A stretch of 64,000 nucleotides of DNA from Rhodobacterales bacterium RIFCSPHIGHO2_02_FULL_62_130 (GCA_001828855.1 MHZT01000051.1:186001-250000), one strand, 5' to 3'; shown: positions 54,714 to 64,000, numbered from the stretch's first letter. Program-made: numbers and translations. The notes: a model not told the origin generated them from the sequence alone.

Positions 54714-54727
54714 TTGATTTGGATCAA
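54714..54727. promoter_or_regulatory. Perfect FNR/FnrL box between tldD and ctaC
   Basis: TTGAT-TTGG-ATCAA equals the FNR consensus TTGAT-N4-ATCAA. It lies 24 bases before the tldD start and 146 bases before the ctaC start. The distance to tldD would suit repression of that gene. For ctaC no clear -10 with class II spacing was found, so either repression or a different promoter is possible. Confidence 0.6.
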
Positions 54728-54872
54728 TCGGCGCTGCTATGCCGCAACAGTTTCTCTTGTCGTCACGGCCCTAATATGGTTTCACGGCATGCAGAAACAA
54801 CGGGATTCTGCCCGACACTTGGGCATGGTCGAAAAGGCGGCATGAAAGCCGCCCTCTGAACGGGAAGAAAAC

Positions 54873-55703
54873 ATGCGTCTTTTGACCTCTCTCAACGGTC
54901 TTGCCGCCGCCGGTCTTGGTCTTCTGCTGCCGGGTGCTGCCTTGGCTCAGGCTTTGGAAACCGTGGGCGCGCCTGTGCCAGCCGGAACCGAACACCAGCC
55001 CGCCGGGACCGAGATTGCCCGCGATCTGCAATGGCTGGATCACACCATCCTGATCATCATCACCGCCATCGTCATTTTCGTGACGCTGCTTTTGCTGATC
55101 GTGATCGTGCGCTTCAACGCCAAGGCCAACCCCAAGCCTGCGACCTTCACCCATAACTCGCCGCTGGAAATCGCTTGGACGATCATTCCGATCCTGATCC
55201 TTGTGTTCATCGGGTCGTTCTCGCTGCCCGCGCTGTTCAAGCAGCAGGAAATTCCGGTGGCAGACATCACCATCAAGGCGACCGGCAACCAGTGGTTCTG
55301 GAGTTATGAATACGTCGATCAGGACGTGGCCTTCGATGCGTTCAAGCTGGAAAAAGACCAGTTGGTTGCAGCGGGCTACCGTGAGGAAGACTATCTGCTG
55401 GCCACCGACAACGCGGTTGTGATCCCGGTGGGCAAGACCATCGTTGTTCAGGTTACGGCGGCCGATGTGATCCACGCCTGGGCTATGCCCGCTTTCGGTG
55501 TGATGCAGTCGGGCGTTCCGGGCCGTCTGGGCCAGTTGTGGTTCACAGCCGAGCGCGAAGGCATCTATTTCGGCCAATGCACCACCCTGTGCGGCAAGGA
55601 CCACGCCTATATGCCGATCACGGTCAAGGTTGTCAGCCAAGAGGCTTATGACAAGTGGTTGGCTGGTGCCAAGACCGGGAACCTGCAACTCGCCTCGAAC
55701 TGA
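54873..55703 (+). CDS. ctaC: Cytochrome c oxidase (aa3) subunit II
   Basis: The 276-residue precursor has a signal peptide ([21 protein letters not shown]), two membrane helices and the periplasmic cupredoxin domain. The CuA site is complete: [13 protein letters not shown] (His), then [16 protein letters not shown] with the two cysteines, His and Met. It accepts electrons from cytochrome c. It heads the ctaC-ctaB-orf-ctaG-ctaE cluster; subunit I (ctaD) is not in the window, as is common in Rhodobacteraceae. Confidence 0.96.
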   Translation: MRLLTSLNGLAAAGLGLLLPGAALAQALETVGAPVPAGTEHQPAGTEIARDLQWLDHTILIIITAIVIFVTLLLLIVIVRFNAKANPKPATFTHNSPLEIAWTIIPILILVFIGSFSLPALFKQQEIPVADITIKATGNQWFWSYEYVDQDVAFDAFKLEKDQLVAAGYREEDYLLATDNAVVIPVGKTIVVQVTAADVIHAWAMPAFGVMQSGVPGRLGQLWFTAEREGIYFGQCTTLCGKDHAYMPITVKVVSQEAYDKWLAGAKTGNLQLASN

Positions 55704-55730
55704 GGCCGGGTTTCGGATTGAAAGACACCG

Positions 55731-55750
55731 ATGGCCCCTGCGGGGGCCAT
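55731..55750 (+). terminator. Hairpin between ctaC and ctaB
   Basis: An 8-bp stem ATGGCCCC / GGGGCCAT with a 4-base loop, 27 bases after ctaC. It lacks a long T run, so it may be a partial terminator or an RNA-processing/stability element that sets ctaC expression above the assembly genes. Confidence 0.45.
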
Positions 55751-55775
55751 TGCATCTTGGAAAGAGTGGCAGCGC

Positions 55776-56708
55776 ATGGCCGATATCCGGTCCTTTGAAA
55801 ACACACCCGAAGCGGGCTTCGGCGATTTCGTGCAGCTTTTGAAGCCGCGCGTGATGTCGCTGGTTGTGTTCACGGCCTTGGTTGGCCTGTTGGTCGCGCC
55901 GAACAGTTTGCATCCTGTCGAAGCTTTCGCGGCAATCCTGTTCATCGCCTTGGGGGCTGGGGCCTCTGGCTCGCTTAACATGTGGTGGGACGCCGATATC
56001 GACGTGATCATGCGCCGCACCCAAAGCCGCCCCGTGCCGTCGGGCATGGTGACGGCAGGTGAGGCTTTGGCCGTTGGTCTGGCGCTGTCGGGTATTTCGG
56101 TGGTGATGCTGTGGCTGTCCACCAATGCGCTGGCGGCGGGGCTGCTGGCCTTTACGATTTTCTTCTATGCCGTGGTCTATTCGATGTGGCTGAAACGGTC
56201 CACGCCACAGAATATCGTGATCGGCGGCGCTGCGGGGGCGTTTCCGCCCATGATCGGCTGGGTCGCGGCCACGGGGTCGATCTCGGTCGAGGCGGTGCTG
56301 ATGTTCATGCTGATCTTCATGTGGACGCCGCCGCATTTCTGGGCCTTGGCGCTGTTCATGAAGGAAGACTACCACGCGGCGGGCGTGCCGATGCTGACCG
56401 TGACGCATGGCCGCAAATCGACGCGCAAGCATATTCTGGTTTATACCATCCTGCTGGTGCCGTTCGCGCTGGCCACGGCGTTTACCTCGATCGGCGGGCC
56501 GGTCTATCTGGCGGTGTCGCTGCTGCTGAACGCGGAATTCCTGCGCGGTGCGTGGCGGATCTGGCGGCGGGACGAGGCGCAGGCAGAGGCCGATAAATAT
56601 TCGGTCGAAAAGTCTGTGTTCCGCTTCTCGCTGATCTATCTGTTCCTGCACTTTGGTGCGCTTCTGGTTGAAGTGGCGCTTAAACCTTATGGTCTGGGGG
56701 GCTGGTAA
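55776..56708 (+). CDS. ctaB: Heme O synthase (protoheme IX farnesyltransferase)
   Basis: A 310-residue UbiA-superfamily membrane protein with [17 protein letters not shown] at the start, the first Asp-rich motif [19 protein letters not shown] and a second site in the [26 protein letters not shown] loop. It adds a farnesyl group to heme b, giving heme O for conversion to heme A of the aa3 oxidase. The ATG used is 25 bases after the hairpin; an upstream GTG would run through the hairpin. Confidence 0.95.
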   Translation: MADIRSFENTPEAGFGDFVQLLKPRVMSLVVFTALVGLLVAPNSLHPVEAFAAILFIALGAGASGSLNMWWDADIDVIMRRTQSRPVPSGMVTAGEALAVGLALSGISVVMLWLSTNALAAGLLAFTIFFYAVVYSMWLKRSTPQNIVIGGAAGAFPPMIGWVAATGSISVEAVLMFMLIFMWTPPHFWALALFMKEDYHAAGVPMLTVTHGRKSTRKHILVYTILLVPFALATAFTSIGGPVYLAVSLLLNAEFLRGAWRIWRRDEAQAEADKYSVEKSVFRFSLIYLFLHFGALLVEVALKPYGLGGW

Positions 56709-56709
56709 G

Positions 56710-56904
56710 ATGGCGTTCCGTCCCGAGCATGAAATCTATCGCCGCCGCTTCTCGCGCAATCTTGGCGTGGGGCTGGTGCTGGTGGCCTTTGTCGCGCTGG
56801 TCTTTGCGCTGACGGTGGTGAAGGTGACGCGCGGCGACACCATGCATTCCAATGATATTCCCGATGGTACCGTGGCGATTGTTCCGCAGGAGCCGACAGA
56901 ATGA
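56710..56904 (+). CDS. Small single-helix protein of the oxidase cluster
   Basis: A 64-residue protein: basic N-terminus ([17 protein letters not shown]), one membrane helix ([20 protein letters not shown]) and a short periplasmic tail. A small ORF of this type sits between ctaB and ctaG in related genomes and is annotated as an oxidase assembly or CoxF-like protein. A direct role is not proven. It starts one base after ctaB and overlaps ctaG by four bases. Confidence 0.82.
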   Translation: MAFRPEHEIYRRRFSRNLGVGLVLVAFVALVFALTVVKVTRGDTMHSNDIPDGTVAIVPQEPTE

Positions 56905-57470
56905 CCCCGCAGAAAAAGACCGGTCTGGCCTTGGTGGGTGTGGCGGCGCTGATGCTCAGCCTGTCCTTTGCGGCTGTGCCGTTTTATGACTGGTTCTGCC
57001 GCGTGACGGGCTATGCAGGCACGGTTGCCGTGGCCGATCAGGGGGCCGATACCGTGCTGGAGCGCACGATGGATATCCGGTTCGACGCTTCGCTTGAGGC
57101 GGGGATGCCGTGGGAGTTCAAGCCGCAAGTCCACAAGATGACGATCAAGATCGGTGAAACCGGCCTTGCCTTTTATGAAGCCTATAACCCGACCGACCGC
57201 GTGATCGCAGGCACTGCCAGCTATAACGTGATGCCCGATCTGGCGGGGGGCTATTTTACCAAGATCGAGTGTTTCTGCTTTACCGAGCAGGTCTTGCAAC
57301 CCGGTGAGCGGGTGATCATGCCGGTGTCGTTCTATGTCGATCCGTCGATTGTGGATGACCCAGAGGCCGGTTTGATCAAAGAAATCACGCTGTCTTACAC
57401 TTTCCATGAAACCGCGCTTCCGGAACAGCAGGCGGCCCTTGCCGCAGCCCCCGCGAAGCCGATAAACTAA
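56901..57470 (+). CDS. ctaG: Cytochrome c oxidase copper chaperone CtaG (Cox11)
   Basis: A 189-residue Cox11 protein: one N-terminal helix ([31 protein letters not shown]) and a periplasmic immunoglobulin-like domain with the copper motif ECFCF. It delivers copper to the CuB site of subunit I. It overlaps the preceding small gene, and ctaE follows after 27 bases. Confidence 0.95.
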   Translation: MTPQKKTGLALVGVAALMLSLSFAAVPFYDWFCRVTGYAGTVAVADQGADTVLERTMDIRFDASLEAGMPWEFKPQVHKMTIKIGETGLAFYEAYNPTDRVIAGTASYNVMPDLAGGYFTKIECFCFTEQVLQPGERVIMPVSFYVDPSIVDDPEAGLIKEITLSYTFHETALPEQQAALAAAPAKPIN

Positions 57471-57497
57471 AACGACAAGAAACGAGGGAACCCGACC

Positions 57498-58301
57498 ATG
57501 GCCCACGCCAAGAACCACGACTACCACATCCTGCCGCCGTCGATCTGGCCGTTCTTCGGGGCTGTCAGCGCCTTTATCATGCTGTTCGGCTCGGTGCTCT
57601 GGATGCACGGCTCTGGCCCGTGGATGGGCCTGATCGGCCTTGCAGGGGTGCTTTACACCATGTTCGCGTGGTGGTCCGAAGTGGTCCACGAGGCGCAGAC
57701 CGGCGATCATACTCCGGTCGTCCGCATCGGCCTGCGCTATGGCTTCATCATGTTCATCATGTCGGAAGTCATGTTCTTCTCGGCATGGTTCTGGACCTTC
57801 TTCAAGCATGCGATGTATCCGATGGGGCCGATGTCGCCGCTGGTGGATGGCGTGTGGCCGCCCGAAGGCATCACCACCTTTGACCCGTGGCACCTGCCGC
57901 TGATCAACACGCTGATCCTGCTGTCGTCGGGCTGTGCTGCAACCTGGGCGCACCATGCGCTTGTGCATGACAACAACAACCGCCGCGACATCAAGAACGG
58001 TCTGATTCTGGCGATTGCCCTTGGCGCGCTGTTCACCTTCTTCCAGATCTACGAATACAGCCACGCTGCCTTTGGCTTTGCTGGCAACATCTATGGCGCG
58101 TCCTTCTTCATGGCGACCGGCTTTCACGGTTTCCACGTTCTGATCGGCACGATCTTCCTGTTGGTCTGCCTGATCCGCGTCTACAAGGGCCACTTCACCG
58201 CCGAGCAGCATATCGGCTTTGAAGCCGCCGCTTGGTACTGGCACTTCGTGGATGTGGTCTGGCTGTTCCTGTTCGCCGCCGTCTACGTCTGGGGCCAATA
58301 A
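57498..58301 (+). CDS. ctaE: Cytochrome c oxidase subunit III
   Basis: The 267-residue protein has seven membrane helices with the subunit III features [36 protein letters not shown] and [14 protein letters not shown]. It stabilises the oxidase and supports proton uptake. A strong terminator follows directly, ending the ctaC-ctaE unit. Confidence 0.96.
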   Translation: MAHAKNHDYHILPPSIWPFFGAVSAFIMLFGSVLWMHGSGPWMGLIGLAGVLYTMFAWWSEVVHEAQTGDHTPVVRIGLRYGFIMFIMSEVMFFSAWFWTFFKHAMYPMGPMSPLVDGVWPPEGITTFDPWHLPLINTLILLSSGCAATWAHHALVHDNNNRRDIKNGLILAIALGALFTFFQIYEYSHAAFGFAGNIYGASFFMATGFHGFHVLIGTIFLLVCLIRVYKGHFTAEQHIGFEAAAWYWHFVDVVWLFLFAAVYVWGQ

Positions 58302-58322
58302 GCCTTAGCCCATAAGACCAAT

Positions 58323-58349
58323 GCGCGGGCCTTTTGGCCCGCGCCTTTC
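58323..58349 (+). terminator. Rho-independent terminator after ctaE
   Basis: A perfect 9-bp stem GCGCGGGCC / GGCCCGCGC with a TTTT loop and a following CTTTCGTTT tract, 21 bases past the ctaE stop and just before the SURF1 gene. Confidence 0.85.
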
Positions 58350-58359
58350 GTTTCAAGGT

Positions 58360-59037
58360 ATGGCAATGAACGTCCGTCTGATCTCTGCGCTGCTGCTTGG
58401 TTTGGCGGGCGTGTCGCTGTTATGTGGCCTTGGGGTCTGGCAGGTGCAGCGGATGTATGAAAAGCGCGCGCAACTGGACGAGATGACCGCAGGCATCAGC
58501 GTTCCCGCCGTTCCGGTTCCGCGTTTGCTTGATCCCGAGAAGGACCGCTACCGCCCCGTGACCGCCGAGGGTCGCTTTACCGGACAGCATCTTTATGTGC
58601 TGTCGGGCAAGCCGATGGTGGGGGCAGGGGTGCAGGTGGTGTCGGTGCTGGAAACCACCGACGGGCGGCGGTTGCTGGTCGATCGCGGCTTCCTTGCGGA
58701 TGATGACAAGCACAAGCTGTTGACCGTCACCGATGTGAAGGTGTTGGGCAACCTGATGTGGCCGCGCGATTCCAACCAGTATACACCGCCCCCCGATCCC
58801 AAGACGGGGCTGTGGTTTGCGCGCGATGCAGAGGCGATGTCGGCGCTGCTGCAGACAGAGCCGACATTTATTGTCGCGCGTGAGCCAACTGGTGACGGGA
58901 TCGAGGCGATGCCGATCCAGACTTCCTCTATTCCCAACGATCATTGGGGCTACGCAATCACATGGTTCCTGCTTGCACTTGTCTGGGCGGTGATGACAGC
59001 GGCTTTGGTGTGGCGTATCAGGCGGCAAAGGGCGTAA
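58360..59037 (+). CDS. SURF1-family oxidase biogenesis protein
   Basis: A 225-residue protein with one N-terminal helix (LISALLLGLAGVSLLCGLGVWQVQRM), the SURF1 soluble domain (YRPVTAEGRFTG, LLVDRGFL) and a C-terminal helix (HWGYAITWFLLALVWAVMTAAL). SURF1 proteins help insert heme A into aa3 oxidase. Two ATG codons six bases apart are possible; the first is used. It begins immediately behind the ctaE terminator. Confidence 0.92.
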   Translation: MAMNVRLISALLLGLAGVSLLCGLGVWQVQRMYEKRAQLDEMTAGISVPAVPVPRLLDPEKDRYRPVTAEGRFTGQHLYVLSGKPMVGAGVQVVSVLETTDGRRLLVDRGFLADDDKHKLLTVTDVKVLGNLMWPRDSNQYTPPPDPKTGLWFARDAEAMSALLQTEPTFIVAREPTGDGIEAMPIQTSSIPNDHWGYAITWFLLALVWAVMTAALVWRIRRQRA

Positions 59038-59046
59038 GGACGTAAC

Positions 59047-60432
59047 ATGCGGTATATCTCGACGCGGGGCGCGGCTCCGGTTCTGACTTTTGGCGAAGCG
59101 ATGATGACGGGGCTGGCGCGCGACGGCGGGCTTTATGTGCCGGAGTCTGTGCCGGTGATGACGCAAGACCAGATCGCGGCGCTGGCGGGTCTGTCCTATG
59201 AGGACATCGCCTTTCGCGTGATGCGTCCCTTCCTTGGCGATACCTTTGGTGATGATGAATTCCGTGGCCTGCTGGCACGCGCTTATGCGGGCTTCGGCCA
59301 CGCCGCCCGCGCGCCTTTGGTGCAGCTTGGCCCGAACCATTTCCTGCTGGAACTGTTCCACGGCCCGACCTTGGCGTTCAAAGACTTTGCCATGCAGTTG
59401 ATCGGCCAGATGATGCAGGCCGCACTTGCCAAGACGGGCGAGCGGATCACCATCGTGGGCGCGACCAGTGGCGATACCGGATCGGCGGCGATGGAGGCGT
59501 TCCGGGGGCTGGCCAATGTGGATCTGTTTATCCTTTACCCGCACGGGCGGGTCAGTGATGTACAGCGCCGCCAGATGACGACGCCTGCCGAGGCGAACGT
59601 GCATGCCTTGGCGATGGATGGCGATTTTGATGATTGTCAGGCCCGCGTGAAGGATATGTTCAACGACTTCGCCTTCCGCGACGGGGTGCGTCTGGCGGGG
59701 GTGAACTCGATCAACTGGGCGCGGGTGCTGGCGCAGGTGGTCTATTACTTCTCCTCCGCTGTCAGCCTTGGCGCGCCGCATCGTCCGGTGTCCTTCACGG
59801 TGCCGACGGGGAATTTCGGTGATATTTTCGCAGGCTATATCGCCCGCAAGATGGGTCTGCCGATTGAAAAGCTGGTGATCGCCACCAACCAGAACGACAT
59901 TCTGGACCGCGCGCTGAAGTCGGGGGCCTATGTCACCGACGGGGTGAAGCCGTCGATCAGCCCGTCGATGGATATTCAGGTTTCGTCGAATTTCGAACGC
60001 GCGCTGTTTGATGCCTATGGCCGCGACGGCGCTTCGGTGGCGGCGCTGATGGCCGAGCTGAAAACCGGCGGCTTCACGATTTCCCAAGGCGCGCTGCAAT
60101 TCCTGCGCGAAACCTTCGCGTCGGGGCGTTGTTCCGAGGATGAAACCCGCGCGACGATCACCCAAGCCTTTGCCGAGACAGGTGAAATCCTGTGTCCGCA
60201 TTCCGCCGTTGGTGTGAAGGTTGCGGCAGACCATCAGGGGGCGACCCCGATGATTACCCTTGCCACCGCGCATCCGGCCAAGTTCCCCGATGCCGTGCAG
60301 GCCGCGATGGGGGTGCGCCCTGCATTGCCGCCGCGCATGGCCGATCTGTTTGACCGGCCCGAGCGTGTGACCCGCGTTCCGAATGATCTGGCCGAAATCC
60401 AAGCCCTTGTCCGCGAAAGGACCGCCCTTTGA
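59047..60432 (+). CDS. thrC: Threonine synthase
   Basis: The 461-residue fold-type II PLP enzyme begins MRYISTRGAAPVLTFGEAMM and carries the PLP lysine in HGPTLAFKDFAMQ (Lys112) and the phosphate loop GATSGDTGSAA. It converts O-phosphohomoserine to threonine. It has a GGACG ribosome site 9 bases after the SURF1 stop, and its stop overlaps the TTG start of the peptidase gene (TTGA). Confidence 0.96.
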   Translation: MRYISTRGAAPVLTFGEAMMTGLARDGGLYVPESVPVMTQDQIAALAGLSYEDIAFRVMRPFLGDTFGDDEFRGLLARAYAGFGHAARAPLVQLGPNHFLLELFHGPTLAFKDFAMQLIGQMMQAALAKTGERITIVGATSGDTGSAAMEAFRGLANVDLFILYPHGRVSDVQRRQMTTPAEANVHALAMDGDFDDCQARVKDMFNDFAFRDGVRLAGVNSINWARVLAQVVYYFSSAVSLGAPHRPVSFTVPTGNFGDIFAGYIARKMGLPIEKLVIATNQNDILDRALKSGAYVTDGVKPSISPSMDIQVSSNFERALFDAYGRDGASVAALMAELKTGGFTISQGALQFLRETFASGRCSEDETRATITQAFAETGEILCPHSAVGVKVAADHQGATPMITLATAHPAKFPDAVQAAMGVRPALPPRMADLFDRPERVTRVPNDLAEIQALVRERTAL

Positions 60433-61688
60433 CACTTCGCCTGACCACGCTGCCCAACGGTTTCCGCATTGTCACCGAACATATGCCCGGGCTGAAATCT
60501 GCCAGCGCGGGCGTCTGGGTCATGGCGGGCGGGCGGCATGAGCGGGCCGAACAGAACGGCATCGCGCATTTTCTGGAGCATATGGCGTTCAAAGGCACGA
60601 AACGCCGCACGGCGCTGCAGATTGCCGAGGAAATCGAGGATGTGGGCGGCTATATCAACGCCTATACCTCGCGCGAGATGACGGCCTATTACGCCCGCGT
60701 GCTGCAAAACGACGTGGAACTTGCGCTGGATGTTATCGGCGACATCGTGCTGAACCCGGCCTTCGACAAGAAGGAGATCGAGGTTGAACGTCATGTGATC
60801 CTGCAGGAAATCGGGCAGGCTTTGGACACGCCCGACGACATCATCTTTGACTGGCTGCAAGAGGCGTCTTACCCCGACCAGTCCTTTGGCCGCACCATCC
60901 TTGGGCCGGAAGAGCGGGTTTCCTCGTTCACGCGCAACGACTTGCAGGGGTTTGTCTCGGAACATTATGGCCCCGGTCAGATGATCTTGGCCGCTGCGGG
61001 AGGTGTTGATCACGATGCCATCGTGGCACAGGCCGAGGCGATCTTTGGCGGCATGAAGGCCAAGCCCGCCACGACCTTCCAGCCCGCCGCCTTCAAAGGT
61101 GCGGAGCGCCGCGAGGTCAAGGATCTGGAGCAGGTGCATTTCGCCATGGCCTTCGATGCGCCCGGCTATCGCCATCCTGATGTCTACACCGCGCAGGTCT
61201 ATTCGATGACGATGGGCGGCGGCATGTCCTCGCGCCTGTTCCAGAAGGTGCGCGAAGAGCGGGGCCTGTGTTATTCGATCTTTGCCCAATCCGGTGCCTA
61301 TGAGGATACCGGCCAGATCACGATTTACGCGGGCACTTCGGCGGAAGAAATCGGTGATCTGACCCAGATCACGATGGACGAGCTGAAACGCGCCGCCGAC
61401 GATATGTCCGAGGCCGAGGTGGCCCGCGCCCGCGCGCAGATCAAGGCGGGGATGCTGATGGGGCTGGAAAGCCCCTCCAGCCGTGCCGAGCGCATTGCGC
61501 GGCTGCTGGCGATCTATGGCCGTGTGCCGGATGTCGAAGAGGCGGTTGCCAAGATCGAAGCCGTGACGATGGCCGATGTCCGCCGCTATGCCGGCGAATT
61601 GACCGCCACCGACGCCGCGCTTGCGCTGTATGGTCCGGTCGAGCGCGCGCCGACGCTGGAGGAAATCCGCAAGCGGCTTGCCGCCTGA
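60429..61688 (+). CDS. M16-family zinc peptidase (processing-peptidase-like)
   Basis: A 419-residue insulinase-family protein with the inverted zinc motif HFLEH at residues 47-51 (His47, Glu50, His51) and the downstream Glu region. The C-terminal half contains GGGMSSRLFQKVREERGLCYSI. It resembles the mitochondrial processing peptidase beta subunit and PqqF-like enzymes. No signal peptide is seen, so it is likely cytoplasmic. The start is a TTG overlapping the thrC stop, typical of coupled translation. Confidence 0.92.
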   Translation: MTLRLTTLPNGFRIVTEHMPGLKSASAGVWVMAGGRHERAEQNGIAHFLEHMAFKGTKRRTALQIAEEIEDVGGYINAYTSREMTAYYARVLQNDVELALDVIGDIVLNPAFDKKEIEVERHVILQEIGQALDTPDDIIFDWLQEASYPDQSFGRTILGPEERVSSFTRNDLQGFVSEHYGPGQMILAAAGGVDHDAIVAQAEAIFGGMKAKPATTFQPAAFKGAERREVKDLEQVHFAMAFDAPGYRHPDVYTAQVYSMTMGGGMSSRLFQKVREERGLCYSIFAQSGAYEDTGQITIYAGTSAEEIGDLTQITMDELKRAADDMSEAEVARARAQIKAGMLMGLESPSSRAERIARLLAIYGRVPDVEEAVAKIEAVTMADVRRYAGELTATDAALALYGPVERAPTLEEIRKRLAA

Positions 61689-62272
61689 TGTTGCGCTTTC
61701 GCCGCAGGCCCGTCGTGGAAACCGAGCGGATGACGCTCCGGTTGCCTGCGCATGGCGATTGGCGGGCTTGGGCCGGTTTGCGCGAGGCTTCCGCCGATCA
61801 CCTGATGCCGTGGGAGCCGGTCTGGTCGCATGACCATCTGACCCGCCGCGCCTTTACCAATCGGGTTTACTGGGCGATGCGGGCGGAAACCGCAGGCACG
61901 GCGCTGCCGCTTTTGCTGATCCGGCGCGAGGATCAGCGGCTGTTGGGCGCGATCACGCTGGACAATATCCGGCGCGGTCCGGTGCAGGCCGGAACGCTGG
62001 GCTACTGGATCGGCGCCCCTTTCGCGCGCCGTGGCTATATGCGCGAGGCCGTGCAGGCCATGGTGCATTTCTCGTTCACCACGCTGGATCTGTCGCGGAT
62101 CGAAAGCGCCTGCCTGCCCGAAAATGTCGCCTCGCGCGGCGTTCTTGAGAAATCCGGCTTTAAATATGAGGGCGTGGCGCAAAGCTATCTGCAAATCAAC
62201 GGGCGTTGGCGCAACCATGTGTTATACGCGAACCTTCGGAATGACCGACGCGGGCGCACGGACGTAGGCTAA
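61688..62272 (+). CDS. RimJ/RimL-type GNAT acetyltransferase
   Basis: A 194-residue GNAT protein: TERMTLRLPAHGDWRAWAGLREAS, LLGAITLDNIRRG, the acetyl-CoA motif GAPFARRGYMREAVQAM, and NVASRGVLEKSGFKYEG near the C-terminus. This matches RimJ/RimL enzymes that acetylate ribosomal protein N-termini or small molecules. It starts at the last base of the peptidase stop (TGATG). Confidence 0.9.
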   Translation: MLRFRRRPVVETERMTLRLPAHGDWRAWAGLREASADHLMPWEPVWSHDHLTRRAFTNRVYWAMRAETAGTALPLLLIRREDQRLLGAITLDNIRRGPVQAGTLGYWIGAPFARRGYMREAVQAMVHFSFTTLDLSRIESACLPENVASRGVLEKSGFKYEGVAQSYLQINGRWRNHVLYANLRNDRRGRTDVG

Positions 62273-62327
62273 GGGCAACATTCCCTTCCTGCGGTGGCGC
62301 GTCCGGCGGCGTCCTTGGAGAGAATGT

Positions 62328-62876
62328 TTGAAACAAATCAAAGTGTTGCTGCTGCGTGGCGTGAACGTATCGGGGGCGAACCGCCTGCCGATGCCGGAAT
62401 TCCGTGAAATGTTGGCCGAGCAGGGCGTGCAGGATGTGCAGACCCACATCCAAAGCGGCAACGCGGTGTTCTGTGATCCGGGCGTGCCGGATCTGCTGGG
62501 CAAGGTGGCTGCCGCCATGCTGAACCGCTTTGGCTTTGCGCCCGCCATGTTCCTGATGGACCTTGCAGGCTATGAGGCGATCTTGCGCGCAAATCCCTAT
62601 GCCGCCCAAGGCGCTGTGGACGGGGCCAAGGTGCATATCTACTTCCTGTCCGAACCCGCGCCGAAAACCGATCTGGTGGCCCTTCGCGCGCTGGCCACCG
62701 CCGGCGAGGCGGTGACGCTGACCGACAAGGCGCTGTATCTGCTCGCCCCGAACGGCATCGGGCGGTCGGTTCTGGCCGAAAAGCTGGAGCGGCATATCGC
62801 GGTCAAGATCACCGCGCGCAACCAACGCTCTGCCGAGTCGATTGCGGCTTTGGCGCGGGGAATTGCGGCCGCATAG
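62328..62876 (+). CDS. DUF1697 protein
   Basis: A 182-residue protein matching DUF1697 (KVLLLRGVNVSGANRLPM, THIQSGNAVF, LYLLAPNGIGRSVLAEKLER). Family members are widespread with unknown function. The start is a TTG with GGAGAG eight bases upstream. It follows the GNAT gene by 55 bases and may share the same transcript. Confidence 0.87.
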   Translation: MKQIKVLLLRGVNVSGANRLPMPEFREMLAEQGVQDVQTHIQSGNAVFCDPGVPDLLGKVAAAMLNRFGFAPAMFLMDLAGYEAILRANPYAAQGAVDGAKVHIYFLSEPAPKTDLVALRALATAGEAVTLTDKALYLLAPNGIGRSVLAEKLERHIAVKITARNQRSAESIAALARGIAAA

Positions 62877-62939
62877 CCATGCCAGTGGCGGGTTTTCCTT
62901 GGGCAAAGGCCGCGCTAGAGGTTGCAAAAGGAGGCCGCC

Positions 62940-64000
62940 ATGCTGAACCCCGCCGATCCCGCTTTTCTGGCCCGTCTGGAAGCGCTTTTGCCGCCCGACA
63001 CGCTGCGCGCGCCTGATGCACGTTATCTGGAGGAGCCGCGCGGGCGGTGGCATGGCCATGCCGGGGCGGTGGCCTTGCCGCGCAGCACCGATGAGGTGGC
63101 AGTGATTCTGCGCGCCTGTCAGGGCGCACGGGTGGGCGTTGTGCCGTGGGGCGGCGGCACGGGGCTGGTTGGCGGGCAGATCATGCCCGACGGTCCGGCG
63201 CCTTTGCTGGTGTCGCTGGAACGTATGGCCGCGCTGCGCGGGGCTTACCCCGAGGAAAACGTGCTGGTCGTCGAGGCCGGGATGACTCTGGCCGACGTGC
63301 AGGCGCAGGCCGAGACGGTGGACCGGCTGTTCCCGCTGTCGCTGGCCTCGGAGGGCAGTTGCCGGATTGGCGGCAACCTTGCCACCAATGCGGGCGGTTT
63401 GGGTGTGCTGCGCTATGGCAACACCCGCGATCTGTGTCTGGGGGTCGAGGCGGTTCTGGCGGATGGCAGCATTTTCAACGGATTGAAGCGGCTGCGGAAA
63501 GATAACACCGGCTATGATCTGCGGCATTTGCTGATTGGCTCGGAAGGGTCGCTGGGGGTGATCACCGCCGCCAGCCTGCGGCTTTACCCGCGTCCGGCGG
63601 CGGTTGGCACGGCGCTTTTGGCGGTGGAAAGCCCCAAGGCCGCCCTGCGGTTGCTGGCTTTGGCCGAGGCGCGTCTGGCGGGCATGGTCTCGGCCTTCGA
63701 GCTTGTTCACCGCATGGGGCTGGAGTTTCTGGCCGAAACCATGCCCGAGGTCCGCAGCCCGCTGGCAGGCAGCCCCGATTGGATGGTGCTGATCGAGATC
63801 GGCCTGCCCGAGGGTTTTGGCCCTGCCGCCCCGCATCTGGAGGCACTGTTCGAGGCCGCGATGGCCGAGGGTCTGGTGTCGGATGGCGTGATTGCCACCT
63901 CCGAGGCGCAGCGCGCCGGCCTGTGGCGCATCCGCGAGTCGATCCCCGAGGCGAACCGCCGGATAGGCTCTGTCTCAAGCCACGACATCTCGTTGCCCTT
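62940..64000 (+). CDS. FAD-linked oxidase (GlcD/D-2-hydroxyacid dehydrogenase type), 3'-truncated
   Basis: The frame opens at an ATG behind an excellent AAAAGGAGG ribosome site and stays open to the window edge (353 codons). The FAD_binding_4 domain is clear: VALPRSTDEVAVILRACQ, VPWGGGTGLVGGQ, SEGSCRIGGNLATNAGG, and GSEGSLGVITAASLRLYPRP. The C-terminal oxidase domain begins after that. It fits flavin-dependent D-2-hydroxyglutarate/D-lactate dehydrogenase-like enzymes; the substrate is uncertain because the C-terminus is missing. Confidence 0.92.
   Translation, partial: MLNPADPAFLARLEALLPPDTLRAPDARYLEEPRGRWHGHAGAVALPRSTDEVAVILRACQGARVGVVPWGGGTGLVGGQIMPDGPAPLLVSLERMAALRGAYPEENVLVVEAGMTLADVQAQAETVDRLFPLSLASEGSCRIGGNLATNAGGLGVLRYGNTRDLCLGVEAVLADGSIFNGLKRLRKDNTGYDLRHLLIGSEGSLGVITAASLRLYPRPAAVGTALLAVESPKAALRLLALAEARLAGMVSAFELVHRMGLEFLAETMPEVRSPLAGSPDWMVLIEIGLPEGFGPAAPHLEALFEAAMAEGLVSDGVIATSEAQRAGLWRIRESIPEANRRIGSVSSHDISLP

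Noticed and set aside
54771-58298. Two long minus-strand frames (626 and 520 codons) opposite the oxidase genes
   Set aside because: ctaC, ctaB, ctaG and ctaE are fully supported by motifs; the minus frames are shadows.

Overview
The window looks like chromosomal backbone of a Rhodobacteraceae (Alphaproteobacteria, Rhodobacter/Gemmobacter-like) bacterium. The evidence is high GC, dense coding, the gene order tldD / ctaC-ctaB-orf-ctaG-ctaE-surf1-thrC-M16 peptidase, the pairs lysC-ptsP and purD-bestrophin, HdaA, MmcB, SdhE, and a histidine tRNA without the usual extra 5' G. No prophage, insertion sequence, CRISPR array or rRNA operon was seen. Most of the content is housekeeping.

Layout. 1-4.5 kb: the end of propionyl-CoA carboxylase alpha, an SOS-type Y-family DNA polymerase with a perfect LexA box, and methylmalonyl-CoA mutase (propionyl-CoA to succinyl-CoA). 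4.7-8.3 kb: ptsP and lysC on the minus strand. 8.4-13.8 kb: bestrophin and purD, xseA divergent, then a small secreted protein and an AlkB-type membrane oxygenase. 13.9-15.8 kb: ftsY, yciB and a small exported protein. 15.9-24.4 kb: a long minus-strand run (AI-2E/PerM transporter, hdaA, ppk1, ppx, VOC, GNAT, TerB/J-domain protein, endonuclease/exonuclease/phosphatase) joined by ATGA overlaps and short gaps. 24.5-29.3 kb: proS, a ThuA-like protein, DUF4287, lolC-type permease, lolD and a cytochrome c lipoprotein.

29.3-45.4 kb: a small membrane protein, then an AT-rich single-gene islet encoding an AbiU2-like HEPN protein, parE, a GST, a LuxR-type regulator fused to a catalytically degenerate alpha/beta-hydrolase fold, ppk2 behind a probable FnrL-activated promoter, a MATE exporter, an aspartate aminotransferase, sdhE, a MarR-like regulator, and a minimal capsule module (kpsS, Wza/KpsD-like lipoprotein, kpsC). 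45.5-50.3 kb: ribE, a RibBA-like protein whose RibA half lacks the zinc cysteines, ribH, nusB, small envelope proteins, mmcB behind a LexA-like box, DUF6324 and tRNA-His. 50.4-64 kb: tex, tldD, the aa3 oxidase assembly operon, surf1, thrC, an M16 peptidase, GNAT, DUF1697 and the start of a GlcD-like FAD oxidase.

Most notable: two SOS promoters with the LexA box lying inside the -35/-10 spacer; a 7-copy intergenic repeat family (core GCCTCCGGCGGG); the LuxR-pseudohydrolase with a dyad at its promoter; the HEPN islet; and a class-II-spaced FNR box at ppk2. I could not run searches. Family calls rest on recognised motifs and gene order, and GC statements are estimates by eye.
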